Of a stretch of 64,000 nucleotides of DNA, positions 35,685 to 45,418 are shown piece by piece (the stretch's first letter is position 1; each line of letters opens with the position of its first letter). Source of the stretch: Planctomycetes bacterium GWF2_41_51 (lineage in GTDB: Bacteria; Planctomycetota; Phycisphaerae; Sedimentisphaerales; UBA12454); NCBI GenBank assembly GCA_001825665.1, contig MHXZ01000102.1, forward strand, positions 1 to 64,000, read 5' to 3'. Both the position numbers and the translations under genes were made by a program. The notes beneath the pieces are model-generated. The model worked only from the letters and a program-made list of their open reading frames with translations. It did no database searches and was not told the origin of the DNA.

Positions 35685-37199
35685 ATGAAGTTGAAAATAT
35701 CTTATTTAGCTGTATTACTTTTTATCAGCAGTATAAGTTTGGCCTATGGTCCTCATCTTATACCGCAGGGTCAGCCTGTTGTTGACGGTGTAGTCGGAAG
35801 CGCGGAATGGGACGGAGTTGTCTGGCAGACGGCAGATAAAGCATATAATGGTTCAGCTCCAACTGATATTTTATATGCTAAATGGGCGGCAACATGGAGC
35901 CCGGCGACAAACCTTATTTACGTCGCAGTTGTAACGTTCGACTCAGAACGTATTTTAAATTCATGGACAGGAGCCGATCAACAAGATTATGTAGCAATTT
36001 GTGTCGATGCTGGTGATTCTAACGCAATTGGACAATTGGGTGTAAATGATAAAATGCAGCAATGGAATATCGGCGCAAACGGAAGCGGCGGAGCATGGGT
36101 CGTTCTCGGTAATGGTACGGCAATACCCGCAGGTGAAATAGCGGCTTACGCCGTTAGTGTAAGCGGCGCATCTGTGTCATACGAAGTTGCTGTAAAACCA
36201 TATACATCTTACGTTCCGGGCGGAAGCCAAACGATAAAAACGCTGGCAATAGATAATTTGGTTGGCCTTGATGTTGTAGTTTGCTCAAGAAATTCAGCCG
36301 GGGTTTTCGCAATGCTTGCAAATGATCAGAATGTAGATAAGTTCGATAATGCCGGCAAATTGATCGATCATAAACTATCGCTCAACGGTGAATGCGTTGA
36401 ATTGGAGGCCGGCGACTTGGATCAGGATTGCCATGTAAACTTTGCTGATTTTGCTATTTTAGCCGAAAGTTGGCTTGTCGACACAACTACTATTCCCAAC
36501 ACACCCACAATTGGCACACCTGTGTTTACCGGTCAGTGGGGCGGCGGATGGTTTTTTAAATGGCCACGCAGTTATAGCGGTGTCGCTGGATCATCTGTAT
36601 CGACCACTTTCAAAGGCACTTCAATAAGAATATGGGGTAATACATATTCTAACGGCGGAGATGGCGAAATCTTCATCGATGGAATATCACAAGGCGTAAG
36701 AAGTTTCCTTGGTTATAATAACGAGCAAATAAGTTATGACTTTGATGGATTGACAGATACCGACCACGTAATACAGTTAAAGGTTGCCACTCCGGCTAAT
36801 GGCAATGTTCTTTTCCTGGCATTTTTGCCAACAAATCCGGGAACATGGGAAATTACAGGTTCATGGGGTTCAAGCGGAGAAAATCCTTATACGAAAATTT
36901 TTATCTGGACAAATGGCGCCGGAAACACATGGTCGTCAACCTTTACCGGAACTGAAGTAACATTCGTAGCAAGTTCATGGCCGGATAGCGGTATTGCAGG
37001 TATATCAATCGATGGCGGAGCTGAAGAAATGGTGGATTTGTATCAGCCGGGTACGCCTAATGGGTCTAAGTTTGAATGGACAAAAACAGGCTTGTCAGCC
37101 GGTTCGCATAGTATAGTAATCCGTTGCACAGGAACAAATAGTGGAACAGGTTCGACGGGAAATGCCATTTCAGTTGTTGAAATTATTCCCTCGAATTAA
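35685..37199 (+). CDS. secreted CBM9-like protein with one dockerin-like repeat and two beta-sandwich modules
   Basis: 504 residues, AAGGAGG ribosome site, signal peptide ending LAYG. Residues about 25-230 look like a CBM9-type domain (DGVVGSAEWDGVVWQ, LIYVAVVTFD). A single dockerin-like repeat (GDLDQDCHVNFADFAILAESWL) sits inside the protein at about 243-265, followed by the linker DTTTIPNTPTIGTP. Two related beta-sandwich modules close it (about 270-385 and 390-504; second one with DSGIAGISIDG and GLSAGSHSIVIRC). The same repeat-linker-module-module order is found at the C-terminus of the 38114 enzyme. No catalytic domain is seen; it probably binds glycan. Confidence 0.7.
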   Translation: MKLKISYLAVLLFISSISLAYGPHLIPQGQPVVDGVVGSAEWDGVVWQTADKAYNGSAPTDILYAKWAATWSPATNLIYVAVVTFDSERILNSWTGADQQDYVAICVDAGDSNAIGQLGVNDKMQQWNIGANGSGGAWVVLGNGTAIPAGEIAAYAVSVSGASVSYEVAVKPYTSYVPGGSQTIKTLAIDNLVGLDVVVCSRNSAGVFAMLANDQNVDKFDNAGKLIDHKLSLNGECVELEAGDLDQDCHVNFADFAILAESWLVDTTTIPNTPTIGTPVFTGQWGGGWFFKWPRSYSGVAGSSVSTTFKGTSIRIWGNTYSNGGDGEIFIDGISQGVRSFLGYNNEQISYDFDGLTDTDHVIQLKVATPANGNVLFLAFLPTNPGTWEITGSWGSSGENPYTKIFIWTNGAGNTWSSTFTGTEVTFVASSWPDSGIAGISIDGGAEEMVDLYQPGTPNGSKFEWTKTGLSAGSHSIVIRCTGTNSGTGSTGNAISVVEIIPSN

Positions 37200-37227
37200 T
37201 ATAAGTAAAAAAGTATATAAAATAAAT

Positions 37228-37264
37228 GCCGGAAAGCCGGGAGAAAAATTCCTGGTTTTCCGGC
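37228..37264 (+). terminator. stem-loop after the CBM9-like gene
   Basis: GCCGGAAAGCCGGG pairs with CCTGGTTTTCCGGC (two G-U pairs) across a 9-nt loop. The stem is strong, but only TTAATG follows, not a T-run. It may end or attenuate transcription before the pseudopilin gene, whose ribosome site (GGAAAGG) begins 9 bp after it. Confidence 0.55.
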
Positions 37265-37285
37265 TTAATGTGGAAAGGTTAAACT

Positions 37286-38065
37286 ATGAACTTCGAGAAT
37301 AAATCACAAAGGCGTGGTTTCACATTAGTCGAACTTCTCGTTGTAATATCAATCATAGCAATTATGCTGGCAATTTTAATGCCTTCGCTTAATAAGGCAA
37401 GAGAGCTTGCAAGACGTGTTCAATGTTCGCATGACCTTCGAACAAACGGTCTCGCAATGTTATTGTATGCCGATACAAATAGAGGAAAATTACCTGTAAG
37501 AATAAATCCGAAAGGCTGTAGTGCATGGCTCTGGGATATTGATAACGCAACTGCTGATTTGATAATGAAAAGCGGAGGAACAAGGGATACGTTCTATTGT
37601 CCTTCTAATTCTAATAAAAAACTTATAAATGAATTTTGGACATCTTTTGGAACATGGAGAGTCACAAATTATTTTTGGATGACTCCTTTCATAAATTCTG
37701 ATGGAACTGTGGCGCCATTATTTACAAAACCGCCTCAGGGAACTGGCAATAAACAATGGGTTACGTCTACACAGATGAAAAACGTATCGAGTATGGAACT
37801 TGCTTCTGATGCGGTAATGTGCGATGAAGGTATGAAAGACAGTCAGCATCCATATGGCCATTTTACTCATATCAAGGCAGGGGTTGGAAGATACTATGCA
37901 GATGCAAGATGGTTTATCACAAACCATACACCAGGCAAAAGCGGCGCTAAATGCGATGGGGGAAATATCTTATTCGTTGATGGCCATGTCAAATGGCGTT
38001 CTTTCAAAGATATGGAAAGACGCGTTTTTACTACTCCTTTTGATAAGCCGGTTTTCTGGTGGTAA
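37286..38065 (+). CDS. type II secretion-style pseudopilin (prepilin N-terminus, H-x-DG-type C-terminus)
   Basis: 259 residues. The prepilin peptidase site and helix [22 protein letters not shown] is near the N-terminus (cleavage expected after the Gly of RRG). The C-terminal [25 protein letters not shown] is the H-x(9)-DG type pattern common in planctomycete and Lentisphaera pseudopilins. Such proteins are abundant in planctomycete genomes and often lie beside sulfatases and glycosidases; their role is unproven. It lies between the CBM9-like and GH127 genes, which supports a link to glycan use rather than to a general secretion locus. Confidence 0.85.
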   Translation: MNFENKSQRRGFTLVELLVVISIIAIMLAILMPSLNKARELARRVQCSHDLRTNGLAMLLYADTNRGKLPVRINPKGCSAWLWDIDNATADLIMKSGGTRDTFYCPSNSNKKLINEFWTSFGTWRVTNYFWMTPFINSDGTVAPLFTKPPQGTGNKQWVTSTQMKNVSSMELASDAVMCDEGMKDSQHPYGHFTHIKAGVGRYYADARWFITNHTPGKSGAKCDGGNILFVDGHVKWRSFKDMERRVFTTPFDKPVFWW

Positions 38066-38113
38066 GAAAAAATCAGTAATTATTTATTCTTTAAAGCATT
38101 CATAATATAAAAA

Positions 38114-41023
38114 ATGAAAATACAAATCCTCAAAATTGCGCTGTGTTGTTTGATAGTATGTTCTTCTTGTCATATTGTACTTGCTTCGCCAATTCAAACG
38201 TTTGATTATAATGGCGTTAGACTTGATAATAGCAGGTTGAAATCACAATTAGATCATGTCAAATCTGAATATTTAAGTATCCCAAATGATGATCTCCTAA
38301 AAGGATTCCGCCAAAGAGCGGGTCTTGCTGCCCCCGGCTTTAATATGGGCGGATGGTATAGTAATGATTATTTCCATGTTTTCGGTCAAATAATTTCAGG
38401 CCTGTCTCGTATGTATGCAGCTACTGGCGATGCGGCCTGCAAAGCGAAGGTTGACTATTTAATAGAGGAATGGGAAAAAACAATTTCGCCGGACGGTTTT
38501 TTTTATTATACCAATAATCCTAATGCCCGTCATTATACTTATGACAAAATGGTTTGCGGGCTTGTGGATGCAAAATTATATTGCAATAATAGCAGGGCAG
38601 TAAGCTGTTTAAACAGAATTACTGATTGGGCAATCGTAAATCTCGATCAAACACGCGTATATGCCTATAATGCAAGTAACGGCAATACCGAATGGTACAC
38701 ATTGACTGAAAATCTCTATCGCGCATATTTATTGACAGGCGACCAGAAGTATAAAGACTTTGGTGATATATGGGCATATAGTGAATTTTGGGATATTTTT
38801 GCGAATAATGGAAATATTTTCGACCGATGGCAGGCTTATCATGCTTACAGCCATCTCAATTCAGTCAATGGCGCAGGCGCGGAATATCTTGTAAAAGGAC
38901 AACCGCAATATTTAAACACACTTGTGAACGCTCACGATTATTGGCTGACGAAAGAAACCTATGCTTCAGGTGGATACGGCCCGAGAGAATATCTCCAGGG
39001 AAGTTATGACAACCTGATAAGCAGTCTTCTTGGCGAATCACATTTTGAGACTCAATGCGGCTCATGGGCGGCATTTAAATTGTGTAAATATCTTTTAACC
39101 AACACAGGCGATGCGAGGTTTGGTGATTGGGTTGAAACACTGACATACAATGGAATCGGCGCCTCGATAGGACTTGAAAACGGGAATGTTCAATATTTTT
39201 CGAGTTATAGTATTTACGGAAGTTCCAAAAAAGCAATCAATAAATGGTCATGCTGCACTGGCACACGCCCGCAGGCAGTTGCGGATTATGCAGATTTGAT
39301 ATGGTTTAAGGATCCATCTAATCTTTATGTAAATTTATATACTCCCTCTTCTGTAAATTGGATATGTGATGGCAAGACTGTAAACGTTGTACAGCGAGGG
39401 CAACTTGAAGCGAACGATGAAATTGAATTTACATTATCAGTTTCTTTACCTGTTACTTTTGGTTTTAAATTCAGAGTGCCAAATTGGATTTCAGGTCAGC
39501 CGGTAGTAAAAATTAATGATGTGGTTGTTCAGGCAAACACAAATTCTAACCATTGGCTGGAAATAAGCCGACAATGGCAGACAAATGATAAAGTAAGTAT
39601 CGCTTTCCCGATGAATTTACGCACCAAAAGAGTTGATCCTTCTAAAATATATCCTTACGCGATTATGTATGGGCCGATTTTTCTCGCTGCGGAACCCAAA
39701 GGCTTGAATAGTCTGGCTTCGATTAATTATAATCAATTGAATCTCGATTTCGTTCCTGTAAGCGACAGGATAGGGACATTTGTCAGAAAAAATAATCCTG
39801 AACTCATATTAAAACCATATTATGCTTATGAAGCCGGCGAAAAATATTTTGCGTATATCGATCCGCGTATGGATGATTACAGCGGATTTACTTTTGTTGG
39901 TTCATGGAGCGGTTCAGGTCAATTCAGATATACCAACAGCACAGGCTCTAAAATCGAAGGAAAATTTTATGGCAATTATATTAAGGTAGAATGGTCAAAA
40001 TTCAATGATGCGGGAAAAGCGGAAATAAAAATTGATGGACAAGTCGCTGGCATTATCGATCAATATGGACCTTGCCGAGGCTGCGAAAATGCAGTTTGGA
40101 CGTATTGCCTTCCAAATGGTGGAGAACATACATTCAGTCTGCGTGTTTTGGGGCAGAAATGTGAAGAGTCATCAAACACTTATATAAATATGGTCTCAAT
40201 CGCCGCAAAAGATTATAAAGCTGATATTAACTGTGATGAAAAAATTGATATTGCAGATTTAGCCATTTTTTATGATACCTGGCTTTTCGATAGTACAACT
40301 ATTCCCGAACCAGTTCCAATAGGCACTTCTTTTTTTAATGGAAGCTGGTCGGATGGAAATTTCTTTAATTGGTCTGTAAAGAGAACCGATCAGCAGGACG
40401 CGTTCGTGGGATGTGCATTTAATGGAACTGGTACTCGTTTGTGCGGCGTGGGGTCTAAAGACGGAGGATTAGCTGAAGTTTGGATAGACGGCTCACTGAT
40501 TGACACAAAAGATTTTTATTCTTCTATTGATAATACGTCTTTGAATTTTGATTTCAGCGGCTTACAGGATGGAGAACACTATATAATCTTAAAAGTTATG
40601 GGTTCGCATAATCCTTCTTCAACAGGTAATATAGTTAGTTTTTTGCGATTTGAACCTCTTGATCCAGGTCCGATGATTCGCACAGGCAGTTGGAATGGCG
40701 GATACAGCGTTGTTACAGAACAGCCATTCTGGTACAGCAGTTCAACAAATGCTTCAATCAGCAGATCATTCACCGGAACAGGTATTAAATTAATAAGCAC
40801 TTCATGGCAAGATAGCGGAATAGCTGAAATTCAGATTGATGGCATTGTTCATACTTCTTTAGATTTGTATCAGCATAACGGCGTTAATGGTATTCCATAT
40901 GAATGGGAAGTAACCGGCCTTAATAATGGAACGCATACGATTCTTGTAAGAGTTACAGGAACTAAAAATCCTTTGTCAGGCGGAAATTCAGTAAATGTGG
41001 TCGATCTTGTACCGATCAAATAG
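38114..41023 (+). CDS. secreted GH127-type beta-L-arabinofuranosidase with dockerin-like repeat and three beta-sandwich modules
   Basis: 969 residues with a signal peptide. The catalytic part (about 30-590) has GFRQRAGLAAPG, FHVFGQIISGLSRMYAATGD, ESHFETQCGSWAAFKL and WSCCTGTRPQAVADYADLIWF, matching the DUF1680/GH127 family, which uses a Cys nucleophile held by a zinc site. A first module (about 592-700, DAGKAEIKIDG), one dockerin-like repeat (about 703-725, DINCDEKIDIADLAIFYDTWL) and two more modules (second ending with DSGIAEIQIDG) follow. It should remove beta-linked L-arabinofuranose outside the cytoplasm. It is the longest of four homologues in the window. An AraC regulator gene follows 15 bp later. 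Confidence 0.82.
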   Translation: MKIQILKIALCCLIVCSSCHIVLASPIQTFDYNGVRLDNSRLKSQLDHVKSEYLSIPNDDLLKGFRQRAGLAAPGFNMGGWYSNDYFHVFGQIISGLSRMYAATGDAACKAKVDYLIEEWEKTISPDGFFYYTNNPNARHYTYDKMVCGLVDAKLYCNNSRAVSCLNRITDWAIVNLDQTRVYAYNASNGNTEWYTLTENLYRAYLLTGDQKYKDFGDIWAYSEFWDIFANNGNIFDRWQAYHAYSHLNSVNGAGAEYLVKGQPQYLNTLVNAHDYWLTKETYASGGYGPREYLQGSYDNLISSLLGESHFETQCGSWAAFKLCKYLLTNTGDARFGDWVETLTYNGIGASIGLENGNVQYFSSYSIYGSSKKAINKWSCCTGTRPQAVADYADLIWFKDPSNLYVNLYTPSSVNWICDGKTVNVVQRGQLEANDEIEFTLSVSLPVTFGFKFRVPNWISGQPVVKINDVVVQANTNSNHWLEISRQWQTNDKVSIAFPMNLRTKRVDPSKIYPYAIMYGPIFLAAEPKGLNSLASINYNQLNLDFVPVSDRIGTFVRKNNPELILKPYYAYEAGEKYFAYIDPRMDDYSGFTFVGSWSGSGQFRYTNSTGSKIEGKFYGNYIKVEWSKFNDAGKAEIKIDGQVAGIIDQYGPCRGCENAVWTYCLPNGGEHTFSLRVLGQKCEESSNTYINMVSIAAKDYKADINCDEKIDIADLAIFYDTWLFDSTTIPEPVPIGTSFFNGSWSDGNFFNWSVKRTDQQDAFVGCAFNGTGTRLCGVGSKDGGLAEVWIDGSLIDTKDFYSSIDNTSLNFDFSGLQDGEHYIILKVMGSHNPSSTGNIVSFLRFEPLDPGPMIRTGSWNGGYSVVTEQPFWYSSSTNASISRSFTGTGIKLISTSWQDSGIAEIQIDGIVHTSLDLYQHNGVNGIPYEWEVTGLNNGTHTILVRVTGTKNPLSGGNSVNVVDLVPIK

Positions 41024-41037
41024 CACTTGGGTTCTAT

Positions 41038-41913
41038 ATGGATTATCTTCAGCTTTCCGCAACCGACATCAATAACATAAGAGTGGGGCACGCTGGTTTA
41101 TTTATTTCACGCGGAGTTGGTCAGCATGCAAAGCGAGTCATAGATTCTTTCGAATTAATTTTTATTCGCAAAGGAATATTGAGGTTTCAGGAAAATGGCA
41201 ATGAATTCTGTATTCAGGCTAACCAAACATTATTGCTTTGGCCTGGCCGGGAACATAGCGGTATTGAAACATTTCCGAAAGATCTTGAATTCTACTGGGT
41301 ACATTTTTGGCTGAAACACAGGCAGCATAAAACATTCGAAGAAATTATATCAGTCCCGCAAACATGTCAGCCTGTTCGCCCTGAATTATTGACTGAATTA
41401 TTTCATCGATTCCTAACAGACCAGGAAACAAGAAAATTGACTTCATTGCAGTCAAAAATGCTGCTTATGCTGATGCTGATAGAAGCCTCACGAGAATCGT
41501 TAAATGATAATGTTGAAATGGGGTCGGATTTGCTCGCAAGCAGGGCACGCGCTTATATAATTGCGCATTCCCATGAGCCTATTACGACATTATTGGTTTC
41601 ACAGGCATTGAAGTGCAACCCCGATTACCTTGGCCAGATATATAAGGCTAAATATGGTATGACAATTACACATGCGCTTCAGGAGCAGCGAATGATTGGT
41701 GCAAGCAGAATGCTTTTGGGAGGAGATCTAAATATTAAGCAAATAGCGTTTCAGTGCGGTTTTGATAATGTAGGATATTTTCGCAGAGTTTTCAAAAGAT
41801 TCTATGGCGTAACACCTGCAGATTACAGGAAAATGAATCGTATTGTTAAGATTAATCGTCTTGGCGGCCAGGAAACAATATACAATAAAGAAAAAACTGA
41901 AAAAACAGAATAA
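41038..41913 (+). CDS. AraC-family transcriptional regulator
   Basis: 291 residues. The N-terminal cupin-type sensing region (FELIFIRKGILRFQENGNEF, LLLWPGREHSG) precedes a C-terminal double HTH (VSQALKCNPDYLGQIYKAKYGMTITHALQEQRM and IKQIAFQCGFDNVGYFRRVFKRFYGVTPADYRK). It is likely a sugar-responsive activator of the surrounding glycosidase genes. It is sandwiched between two GH127 genes, 15 bp after one and 1 bp before the next, so it is co-transcribed with its likely targets. Confidence 0.9.
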   Translation: MDYLQLSATDINNIRVGHAGLFISRGVGQHAKRVIDSFELIFIRKGILRFQENGNEFCIQANQTLLLWPGREHSGIETFPKDLEFYWVHFWLKHRQHKTFEEIISVPQTCQPVRPELLTELFHRFLTDQETRKLTSLQSKMLLMLMLIEASRESLNDNVEMGSDLLASRARAYIIAHSHEPITTLLVSQALKCNPDYLGQIYKAKYGMTITHALQEQRMIGASRMLLGGDLNIKQIAFQCGFDNVGYFRRVFKRFYGVTPADYRKMNRIVKINRLGGQETIYNKEKTEKTE

Positions 41914-41914
41914 A

Positions 41915-43939
41915 ATGAAATTGCATTCATTCAATTTTAAAAACGTAAAACTACAAGGCCGTTTGAAAGAACAATTTGAAACTGTAAAGCGGGAATATCT
42001 GTCAATTCCGAATGATGATTTGCTTAAAGGATTCAGGCTTCGCGCGGGTTTCAATGCTCCCGGAAATGATTTGGGCGGCTGGTACACCCGCGATTTGTTT
42101 CACAATTTTGGACAGATTATTTCAGGTCTTTCAAGAATGGCTTCAGCTTCGAATGACCATAACTGCTGTGATAAAGTAAATCTTTTATTGGCCGAATGGG
42201 CAAAATGTATCGCATCTGATGGTTATTTCTTTTATTCCGATAAATGCAACGCTCCAAATTATGTTTATGACAAAATGGCGGGAGGACTTATAGATGCTTT
42301 CTTGTATTGTGATAATAAAGAAGCTTTAAATTATTTATCTCGCATAACGGATTGGGCAATAAAAAACCTTCATTCGGAAAACAGGTATTCATGGGGATGT
42401 GGAGATGGCGGTATAGAATGGTACACGCTTAGTGAAAATATTTATCGTGCATATCTCGTAACAGGCGAACAAAAATATAAAGAGTTCGCACGAAAGTGGG
42501 AATATACAGAGTTTTGGGATATTTTCGCGAAAAATGGAAACATTTTTGATAGATGGCATGATTATCATGCGTACAGTCATGTAAATTCTCTTGGCGGAGC
42601 CGGCGCCGCATATAATGTATATGGTGAGGAAAAATATATCGATATTCTGATCAATGCGTATGATTTTCTTTTTAATACACAAACGTATGCTTCGGGAGGC
42701 TTTGGTCCTGTCGAAAGATTTAAGGCGACCTATCGGGAACTTATCGATAGTTTATTTATTGATGATTTGCATTTTGAAACTCAATGCGGTTCATGGGCGA
42801 TATTTAAGCTTGTTAAACATCTTTTAACTATCACAGGCAATTCGAGATTTGGTGATTGGGCTGAATTAATGGTTTATAATGGCATCGGTGCATCGCTTCC
42901 GATGAATCCTTCCGGCGATATTCAATATTGGTCAAATTACAATTTGTTTGGCGCTTCAAAAAAGAAATGTAATTCATGGTCATGCTGCAACGGCACAAGA
43001 CCAATGGCAGTTGCGGATTATTATGATTTAATTTGGTTTAATTGCAAAAATAATTTGTTTGTCAATTTATATGTACCATCAAGTGTCTGCTGGAAAAATG
43101 CAGATGATTTAATTACGGTCTCACAAACAGGTGAAATTGGCATTGATGATAAAATAGAATTTAAAATTTCATGCCCTTATCCATGTAAATTCAAATTAAA
43201 CTTTAGAATACCGGGCTGGATTTCAAATAAAATGGATGCTCAAATAAATGGGCAAACTATAAATCTGATATCCGATGCAAATAATTGGGCTTTTATTGAA
43301 AGAACATGGAACAGCAACGATGTTTTGACACTCAATCTTCCAATCAAACTTAGAGTAAAAACGATCGACCCTGATGATCAATATCCGGCCGCAATTTTAT
43401 GTGGGCCGATATTGCTTGCTGGTGAAATAAAAGGGCATAAGGATGCGTCTAAAATTGATCCAAATGACTTATGCGGAAAATTAAATTTATCACAAAAGGA
43501 TAAATTAAAATTTACGCTCGATGATTCTTCCATTGTAATGCGCCCCTATTATTCGTTCGAAAGTGATTTGGAATATTTCACGTATTTTGACCCGCAAATG
43601 GCAAAAAATCGTCAAATGAAATTCATGGGATGGTGGTTTAATGTAAATAACCTTCGATATGCCAATGATCCTAATTCGGCTGCAGAATATGTTTTTGAGG
43701 GAACAGAAATCCGCTGGAATGGTTTGAAGAAAAACGATGCCGGCAAAGCACAAATTCATATTGACGGAAAATTTATAGACATCATCGATCAATACCATCA
43801 CAACGATGGTTTACCATTTCGCTGGACTTATACCGGTTTGCAGCCCGGCAAGCATGTACTGCATATGAAGGTGCTGGGTGAAAAACATGATAATTCAAAA
43901 GATTGTTTCGTGAACATAACAACATTCCATTCTTTGTAA
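41915..43939 (+). CDS. cytoplasmic GH127-type beta-L-arabinofuranosidase
   Basis: 674 residues from ATG 41915, one base after the AraC stop; the track start at 41843 would lie inside the AraC gene. It starts directly at MKLHSFNFKNVKLQ with no signal peptide, unlike its three homologues, so it should act on imported oligosaccharides. GFRLRAGFNAPG, LHFETQCGSWAIFKL and WSCCNGTRPMAVADYYDLIWF are conserved. One C-terminal module with DAGKAQIHIDG is kept; no dockerin repeat. Complete. Confidence 0.82.
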   Translation: MKLHSFNFKNVKLQGRLKEQFETVKREYLSIPNDDLLKGFRLRAGFNAPGNDLGGWYTRDLFHNFGQIISGLSRMASASNDHNCCDKVNLLLAEWAKCIASDGYFFYSDKCNAPNYVYDKMAGGLIDAFLYCDNKEALNYLSRITDWAIKNLHSENRYSWGCGDGGIEWYTLSENIYRAYLVTGEQKYKEFARKWEYTEFWDIFAKNGNIFDRWHDYHAYSHVNSLGGAGAAYNVYGEEKYIDILINAYDFLFNTQTYASGGFGPVERFKATYRELIDSLFIDDLHFETQCGSWAIFKLVKHLLTITGNSRFGDWAELMVYNGIGASLPMNPSGDIQYWSNYNLFGASKKKCNSWSCCNGTRPMAVADYYDLIWFNCKNNLFVNLYVPSSVCWKNADDLITVSQTGEIGIDDKIEFKISCPYPCKFKLNFRIPGWISNKMDAQINGQTINLISDANNWAFIERTWNSNDVLTLNLPIKLRVKTIDPDDQYPAAILCGPILLAGEIKGHKDASKIDPNDLCGKLNLSQKDKLKFTLDDSSIVMRPYYSFESDLEYFTYFDPQMAKNRQMKFMGWWFNVNNLRYANDPNSAAEYVFEGTEIRWNGLKKNDAGKAQIHIDGKFIDIIDQYHHNDGLPFRWTYTGLQPGKHVLHMKVLGEKHDNSKDCFVNITTFHSL

Positions 43940-43993
43940 AAAAGGTATTTTAACAATATAGGAATTGTGACCCTTTTGTGGCATAAAGTACTC

Positions 43994-44022
43994 TTACTGT
44001 AAAAACGTTAATATTGTATGAT
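43994..44022 (+). promoter_or_regulatory. possible promoter for the sugar-metabolism operon
   Basis: TTACTG and TATGAT with a 17-nt spacer, about 55 bp before the next start, in the 138-bp gap after the cytoplasmic GH127 gene. The -35 box is weak. Confidence 0.4.
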
Positions 44023-44077
44023 AAAAATGTTAGGTCTGCTTTTCATTAAATTATGTATTTACAATGGAGGATAGAAT

Positions 44078-44941
44078 ATGTTTAAATTCAAATTTGGAGT
44101 CGATACATTTATATGGTCCGAAGTTTTTACTGACAAAGATTTATGGATCATACCGAAAGCAAAAGAGCTTGGCTTTGAAGTACTTGATATAGCTATCGCA
44201 CATCCCGAAAAATTTCCTACAAAAAGAGTACTTGATGAAGCAAAAAAGGCAGGCATTGAACTTGTAACAACAACCACGCTTAATGATAAAACAAATATTA
44301 TATCACCTGATTCTCAAACCCGTAAAAACGGGGTAAAAAGCCTTAAATTGCTTGTCGATATAAATAAGGAACTTGGTTCAAATATTCTGGGCGGAGTAAA
44401 TTACGCGGGTTGGGGCTGTATTACACGCAAGCCCCGCAGCAGAGATGAATGGAAATGGTCAACAGACTGCATGCGTGAAGTTGCCGAATACGCTCAAACA
44501 GTAAACAAAAATTTCATCATTGCGGTAGAATGTATTAATCGTTTTGAAACACATTTTCTCAATGTCGCTGAGGATGCTGTTCAATATTGCAAAGATGTTG
44601 GAACAGGTAATATTAAAGTACATCTCGACAGTTTTCATATGAATATTGAAGAATCAAGTTTTGAAGGCGCAGTTAAAACATGCGGTAAAGAATATCTTGG
44701 ATATGTACATGTATGCGAAAGCAACAGAGGCATACCGGGAACAGGAAGAGTGCCATGGAAAGAATTTTTTACTGCTTTAAAAGATATTGATTATAGAGGG
44801 CCGGTAGTAATCGAATCATTTGATATCAAGTTCGAGGAATTGGCAGGGTTGTGCGCGATTTGGAGAAAACTTGCAGAGTCCGGCGAGGCTTTGGCGATAG
44901 AGGGATTAAAAAATCTTAAAAGCATTGCTGCGAGAGTTTAA
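44078..44941 (+). CDS. sugar isomerase/epimerase, xylose-isomerase-like TIM barrel
   Basis: 287 residues, GGAGG ribosome site. The metal-binding and catalytic positions typical of ketose 3-epimerases are visible: VECINRFETHF (Glu), VHLDSFHMNIEE (Asp), YVHVCESNRGIPG (His) and VVIESFD (Glu). The family interconverts ketoses by epimerisation, or phosphorylated tetruloses in the LerI-type branch. Two bp separate it from the RpiB-like gene. With DhaK, DhaL and the fucose-isomerase-like gene downstream it is probably a step in pentulose or tetrulose catabolism; the exact substrate is not readable. Confidence 0.85.
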   Translation: MFKFKFGVDTFIWSEVFTDKDLWIIPKAKELGFEVLDIAIAHPEKFPTKRVLDEAKKAGIELVTTTTLNDKTNIISPDSQTRKNGVKSLKLLVDINKELGSNILGGVNYAGWGCITRKPRSRDEWKWSTDCMREVAEYAQTVNKNFIIAVECINRFETHFLNVAEDAVQYCKDVGTGNIKVHLDSFHMNIEESSFEGAVKTCGKEYLGYVHVCESNRGIPGTGRVPWKEFFTALKDIDYRGPVVIESFDIKFEELAGLCAIWRKLAESGEALAIEGLKNLKSIAARV

Positions 44942-44942
44942 T

Positions 44943-45404
44943 ATGCGTATAGCTATTGATTGTGATGATGCCGGTATTGAGTTGAAAAAAACGATATTAA
45001 GTTTTCTTAAAAGCAAAGGTGCTGATGCGCAGGATGTAAACTGCCTTCAAACTAATCCTTCTGCCATGTATCCTGAAATTGGTTTTAATCTCGCTGAGAA
45101 AGTAAAAAATGGCGAATTTGATCGAGGTATTCTGATTTGCGGAACAGGGCTGGGAATGGCAATAGCAGCAAATAAAGTAGAAGGTATTTATGCAGGCGTT
45201 TGTCATGATGTTTTTTCCGCAGAGAGGTTGAGAAAAAGCAATAACGCACAGATACTTACTCTTGGAGCAAGAGTCATTGGACCAGAACTTGCAAAAACAA
45301 TTGTACAGGCATGGCTTGATTCAGAATTTCTGGGAGGAACGTCGCTTCCAAAAATTGAGCAAATGAAAATGCTCGAACGCAAATCTTTTCATCCTATTAA
45401 ATAA
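44943..45404 (+). CDS. rpiB: RpiB/LacAB-family sugar-phosphate isomerase
   Basis: 153 residues from ATG 44943 (the track start lies inside the previous gene). It has the family motifs IAIDCDDAGIELKK, the catalytic Cys block RGILICGTGLGMAIAANK near residue 65, and SAERLRKSNNAQILTLGARVIG. Members isomerise ribose-5-phosphate, allose-6-phosphate, galactose-6-phosphate or erythrulose phosphates; the residues here do not let me pick one. Its position behind a TIM-barrel epimerase and before a DhaKL kinase suggests a dedicated catabolic isomerase, not the housekeeping enzyme. Confidence 0.85.
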   Translation: MRIAIDCDDAGIELKKTILSFLKSKGADAQDVNCLQTNPSAMYPEIGFNLAEKVKNGEFDRGILICGTGLGMAIAANKVEGIYAGVCHDVFSAERLRKSNNAQILTLGARVIGPELAKTIVQAWLDSEFLGGTSLPKIEQMKMLERKSFHPIK

Positions 45405-45418
45405 AATAAGACTGTTTT

